Shown here piece by piece: positions 39,421 through 41,799 of a stretch of DNA of 41,799 nucleotides (positions are counted from its first letter, which is position 1; each line of letters starts with the position of its first letter). Under the pieces are notes generated by a model. The model was given only the letters and a program-made list of their open reading frames with translations, made no database searches and was not told the origin of the DNA. The DNA lies in the NCBI GenBank assembly GCA_016342325.1, contig JAEINR010000057.1, positions 1-41,799 of the forward strand, in the 5' to 3' direction. A program made the position numbers and the translations under genes. Source of the DNA: Desulfobacterium sp. (GTDB taxonomy: Bacteria > Desulfobacterota > Desulfobacteria > Desulfobacterales > Desulfobacteraceae).

Positions 39421-39762
39421 ACTTTACTACCCCCCCGCTGGACATATTTCACACCATCACTATGTATAATCATCCACACAAAAAAAATACTGTTCACACC
39501 AAACCGTTAAGATAACAGCAAAAAACCTTGTTTTTCGCCCTGACCGACGCCCGATACTTTTTTTTATCAAAGTAAATTATTTTCCTAAAAAAAGACTTTA
39601 CTTAGCAAAACAAATGAGACATAATCCATTTCGCTATCGAGTAACACGGAATGGTTCAGGGTTTCGCCGCAGGAATTGTCAGTCAAACCCACTGTTTGTG
39701 ATGTGGGTTGCAGCAGTCTTCCATCGCTCCACCCGCCTAACCGATAATATATGGAGATTGCT

Positions 39763-40452
39763 ATGTTCATTTCCGATTTAATCAACGGCCCGCTTGTACG
39801 CTTTTCGTTCATATGTTTTTTTGCCGGCACACTTTACCAGGTCCTCTCCTTTATCACCTTAAGCAAAACCAGGGATAGACATCCGGCCCGTCAGCAGAGG
39901 GCTGCCCCGGAACGAAAAAAAGAGTCTGACCTTCTCGATAGGACCAGCTTCGCCTATCGGTTTGCAATGTTCCGGCTCACCGTATTCGGCAGGTATCCGG
40001 TCATGATGGCCGTGACGATCATCTTCCATCTGGCCTTGATCCTGACCCCTCTCTTTCTCTTTGGCCACAATATTCTGCTGGATGTTTCCACCGGACTCCA
40101 CTTCCCAAGCCTGCCCGAGTCAGTCACCGATTCTATGACCATGACAGTCCTTGCCTGCTGCCTGTTTTTTCTGTTCAGGCGCCTCTTTGTCAAAAGAGTC
40201 AGGGCGATCACCACTTTTTCAGATTACATGATGTTGTCCATTGCGGGGGCCCCTTTCTTAACCGGACTTCTTGCCTACCATCATGTAGGCCACTACGAAA
40301 CCATGATCCTGGCCCACATGCTCTCGGGCGAGATAATGATCATGATGCTGCCGTTTACAAAATTCATCCATATGATCTACTTTTTCATCAACCGTTTTAT
40401 TCTTATCAACCAAAACACTCTGGGCAAAGGAGGAAGCAGGGTCTGGCGGTAA
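39763..40452 (+). CDS. Membrane cytochrome b subunit (NarI/DsrM/TmcC-like)
   Basis: A 229-residue integral membrane protein with about five hydrophobic helices. The ATG at 39763 is chosen because GGAG lies 5 bases before it; an ATG at 39751 has none. Candidate haem-b histidines are in MMAVTIIFHLALILTPLFLFGHN, YHHVGHYETMILAHMLSGE and FTKFIHMIYFF, the spacing seen in NarI-type proteins. With the Fe-S and cytochrome c3 genes downstream it resembles the Tmc/Dsr type of transmembrane complex in sulfate reducers, which exchange electrons between periplasmic cytochrome c and the quinone pool or cytoplasm. Confidence 0.85.
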   Translation: MFISDLINGPLVRFSFICFFAGTLYQVLSFITLSKTRDRHPARQQRAAPERKKESDLLDRTSFAYRFAMFRLTVFGRYPVMMAVTIIFHLALILTPLFLFGHNILLDVSTGLHFPSLPESVTDSMTMTVLACCLFFLFRRLFVKRVRAITTFSDYMMLSIAGAPFLTGLLAYHHVGHYETMILAHMLSGEIMIMMLPFTKFIHMIYFFINRFILINQNTLGKGGSRVWR

Positions 40453-40473
40453 CCATGCCGACCCTCCCATGCC

Positions 40474-40875
40474 ATGACCACGCAAACGGAACCCGAAGTT
40501 GACACTCAAGAAATCCTAAAAATCCTGGATAGCAGAAAAAAAGAGATCTCAGTCACCCTTAAGAGCTGTGCCCACTGTTCCCTCTGTGCGGACAGCTGTT
40601 TTTTATACCGTTGCCGGAAGAACGATCCCGAGTATATGCCTTCCCACAAGGTGATCAACAGCATCGGCACCCTGTCCAGAAAAAAAGGAAAGGTTACCCG
40701 GGATGAACTTGAAGATATAAAGGAAATCGTATGGAAACGGTGCGTCCTGTGCACCCGGTGCTATTGTCCCCTCGGCATCGACATTCCATCGATGATTGCC
40801 CTGGCACGGAAAATCTGCCGGTCCCAGGGTGTTGTCTACCAATACGACGAGGAAAAAAGGGAGCCCCAGAAATGA
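40474..40875 (+). CDS. HdrC-like ferredoxin-type Fe-S protein
   Basis: A 133-residue cytoplasmic protein with two [4Fe-4S] motifs: CAHCSLCADSC near residue 32 and CVLCTRCYCP near residue 91. The domain order is that of HdrC or of the N-terminal part of TmcB/DsrK, but no CCG catalytic domain follows, so it is the short form. It should link the membrane cytochrome b to a soluble partner. Its stop codon overlaps the start of the cytochrome gene (ATGA). Confidence 0.88.
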   Translation: MTTQTEPEVDTQEILKILDSRKKEISVTLKSCAHCSLCADSCFLYRCRKNDPEYMPSHKVINSIGTLSRKKGKVTRDELEDIKEIVWKRCVLCTRCYCPLGIDIPSMIALARKICRSQGVVYQYDEEKREPQK

Positions 40876-41279
40876 ACGACATTAAACACCTGCTGATTGT
40901 ATCTGTTCTTTCTCTTTTTCTGCTGCCCCTGCCGGCCTCCGCCGACATGGATGAAATTATGCTGAACCAGAAGTCCCGGCACCAGCCGCGCCAACGTTCG
41001 GAAGTGCGCTTTCCCCATGACCTTCACATGGAAAACTTTGAATGCCTGGATTGCCACCATGATTACAAGGACAACAAAAATGTACTGGACGAGAACGAAC
41101 TCTATGAAGACAACCCGGACACCCGATGCAATGCCTGCCACAACCAGGAGGCATCCATGAACACCATGGAAGCGTTCCATCACCAGTGCATGGGCTGCCA
41201 CATCAAGGCCATAAAAGAGAATACAAAAGTCAGGGGCCATGAAATGTGCGGTTCCTGCCACACGAATAAAAATTTTTGA
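40872..41279 (+). CDS. Tetrahaem cytochrome c3-type protein
   Basis: A 135-residue periplasmic multihaem cytochrome. Residues 1-25 are a signal peptide (HLLIVSVLSLFLLPLPASA). Four CxxCH haem sites follow: CLDCH (with the preceding FPHDLH ligands), CNACH, CMGCH and CGSCH. The spacing fits class III cytochrome c3/TmcA. The start ATG at 40872 overlaps the upstream stop, indicating coupled translation. It probably collects electrons from periplasmic hydrogenase or formate dehydrogenase, encoded elsewhere, for the membrane cytochrome b. Confidence 0.93.
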   Translation: MNDIKHLLIVSVLSLFLLPLPASADMDEIMLNQKSRHQPRQRSEVRFPHDLHMENFECLDCHHDYKDNKNVLDENELYEDNPDTRCNACHNQEASMNTMEAFHHQCMGCHIKAIKENTKVRGHEMCGSCHTNKNF

Positions 41280-41304
41280 AGACCATCATTGCTGGAGAAA
41301 AATA

Positions 41305-41760
41305 ATGATCAAAGTAAAACAAAAAAGCCTCAAGGAAATTATGGAAGCGGTCCATTCCTATGACCGGGTTCTGGTGGTGGGATGCGGAGGATGTGCTTCG
41401 GTATGCCTTGGCGGCGGACAACATGAGGTGGACAGGCTCACCACGGAACTCAACCTCTTCTTCAAAACGGAACTTCGAAGGGGGCAAGCCACCGGTTTCA
41501 CCATTGAACGCCAGTGCAACCCCCTCTTCCTGGAAGAACTCTCACCGGTCATCAGCAACTATGACTGTGCCCTCTCCATGGCCTGTGGTGCCGGCTGTCA
41601 ATACATGGCCGAAACCTATTCCCGCATCCCAATTTTCCCGGCCGTAAACACCGTGGCCATCGGCATTGACAGGGACATCGGCGTATACGAAGAACGGTGC
41701 AGGGCCTGCGGCGAATGTGTGGTGGGTATAGTGGACCCAGGTTTTAAGACAGCAGTTTAA
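41305..41760 (+). CDS. MetV-like protein (methylenetetrahydrofolate reductase C-terminal domain)
   Basis: A 151-residue protein of the MTHFR-C type (the MetV partner of MetF in many anaerobes). The ATG at 41305 follows GGAG by 7 bases. Cys-rich segments include VLVVGCGGCASVCLGGGQHEVDRL, ERQCNPLFLE, ALSMACGAGCQYMAE and the terminal CRACGECVVGIVDPG, several of which could bind zinc or Fe-S. Families of this type attach MetF to electron-transfer partners such as HdrA/RnfC-like proteins. Its place after the cytochrome genes suggests that the complex handles electrons from methyl-THF oxidation. The window ends 39 bases later, so a metF gene may follow outside. Confidence 0.85.
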   Translation: MIKVKQKSLKEIMEAVHSYDRVLVVGCGGCASVCLGGGQHEVDRLTTELNLFFKTELRRGQATGFTIERQCNPLFLEELSPVISNYDCALSMACGAGCQYMAETYSRIPIFPAVNTVAIGIDRDIGVYEERCRACGECVVGIVDPGFKTAV

Positions 41761-41799
41761 GTTGTGCATAACGAATCCATCCGCCTAAGGTTTGAACAA

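Larger units (their letters stand above)
39273..39762. other. Intergenic control region of the cytochrome operon
   Basis: About 490 bases holding a hairpin (39286-39322), two palindromes (39363-39375 and 39392-39404) and a good promoter (39392-39420). The remaining 340 bases to the first gene are an AT-rich leader in which I see no gene. Confidence 0.6.

Noticed and set aside
1-41799. CRISPR arrays or tRNA genes
   Set aside because: No regularly spaced repeats or tRNA cloverleaf patterns were seen; the only tRNA-like structure is that of tmRNA.

Overview
The window looks like part of the chromosome of a strictly anaerobic, sulfate-reducing deltaproteobacterium (Desulfobacterota, Desulfobacteraceae-like). 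The reasons are a b-type cytochrome / HdrC-like Fe-S / tetrahaem cytochrome c3 set, an ETF operon ending in a membrane HdrD-type oxidoreductase, a non-pyrrolysine MttB-family methyltransferase and a full ethanolamine microcompartment (BMC) locus. This assignment comes from gene content only; no database was searched.

Layout. (1) 196-4316: a tyrosine integrase abuts the 3' end of ssrA (tmRNA, minus strand, tag ADDYNYAVAA), so the left edge is probably the end of an island integrated at ssrA. smpB, ptsI and ptsH follow on the minus strand. (2) 4548-7371: a sodium:neurotransmitter-type symporter and a HutC-type GntR regulator, both minus. (3) 8266-14084: a plus-strand cluster of a dimethylglycine-dehydrogenase-like flavoprotein with a GcvT-like C-terminus, an APH-fold kinase, an MttB-like methyltransferase and a HAD hydrolase. 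(4) 14475-19326, minus: a membrane Fe-S ETF:quinone oxidoreductase, etfA, etfB and a second, very similar GntR regulator. (5) 19479-37042, plus: an NtrC-type activator and about twenty BMC genes (eutS P B C A L, eutK-like, eutE, eutM, eutT, pduL, eutJ, a eut-associated protein, eutN, pduT-like, a small protein, eutM again, a eutQ-like cupin, pduQ, pduS, pduT). (6) 37043-38800: AT-rich, decayed sequence with an NtrC-family remnant, an RHH-like protein and a binding-protein fragment. (7) 38844-41760: a MarR regulator, then a membrane cytochrome b, HdrC-like protein, cytochrome c3 and MetV-like protein.

How it may work together. A HutC-like operator (TGTATAGA core) occurs four times: upstream of the flavoprotein cluster, upstream of etfB, upstream of the NtrC-like gene that leads the BMC operon, and about 650 bp upstream of the symporter. 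Each copy is oriented with the gene it precedes. My inference is one GntR-controlled regulon that takes up an N-methylated ethanolamine (choline, dimethyl- or monomethylethanolamine), removes the methyl groups with the MttB-like and flavin/THF enzymes, passes electrons through EtfAB to the membrane Fe-S protein, and sends the resulting ethanolamine into the BMC. There the lyase makes acetaldehyde, which EutE, PduL and PduQ convert to acetyl-CoA/acetyl-phosphate and ethanol. A sigma-54-type promoter with a long palindrome lies just before eutB, suggesting a second tier of control by the NtrC-like protein.

Limits: starts were chosen from ribosome-binding sites by eye; no alignments, structure predictions or database searches were run.
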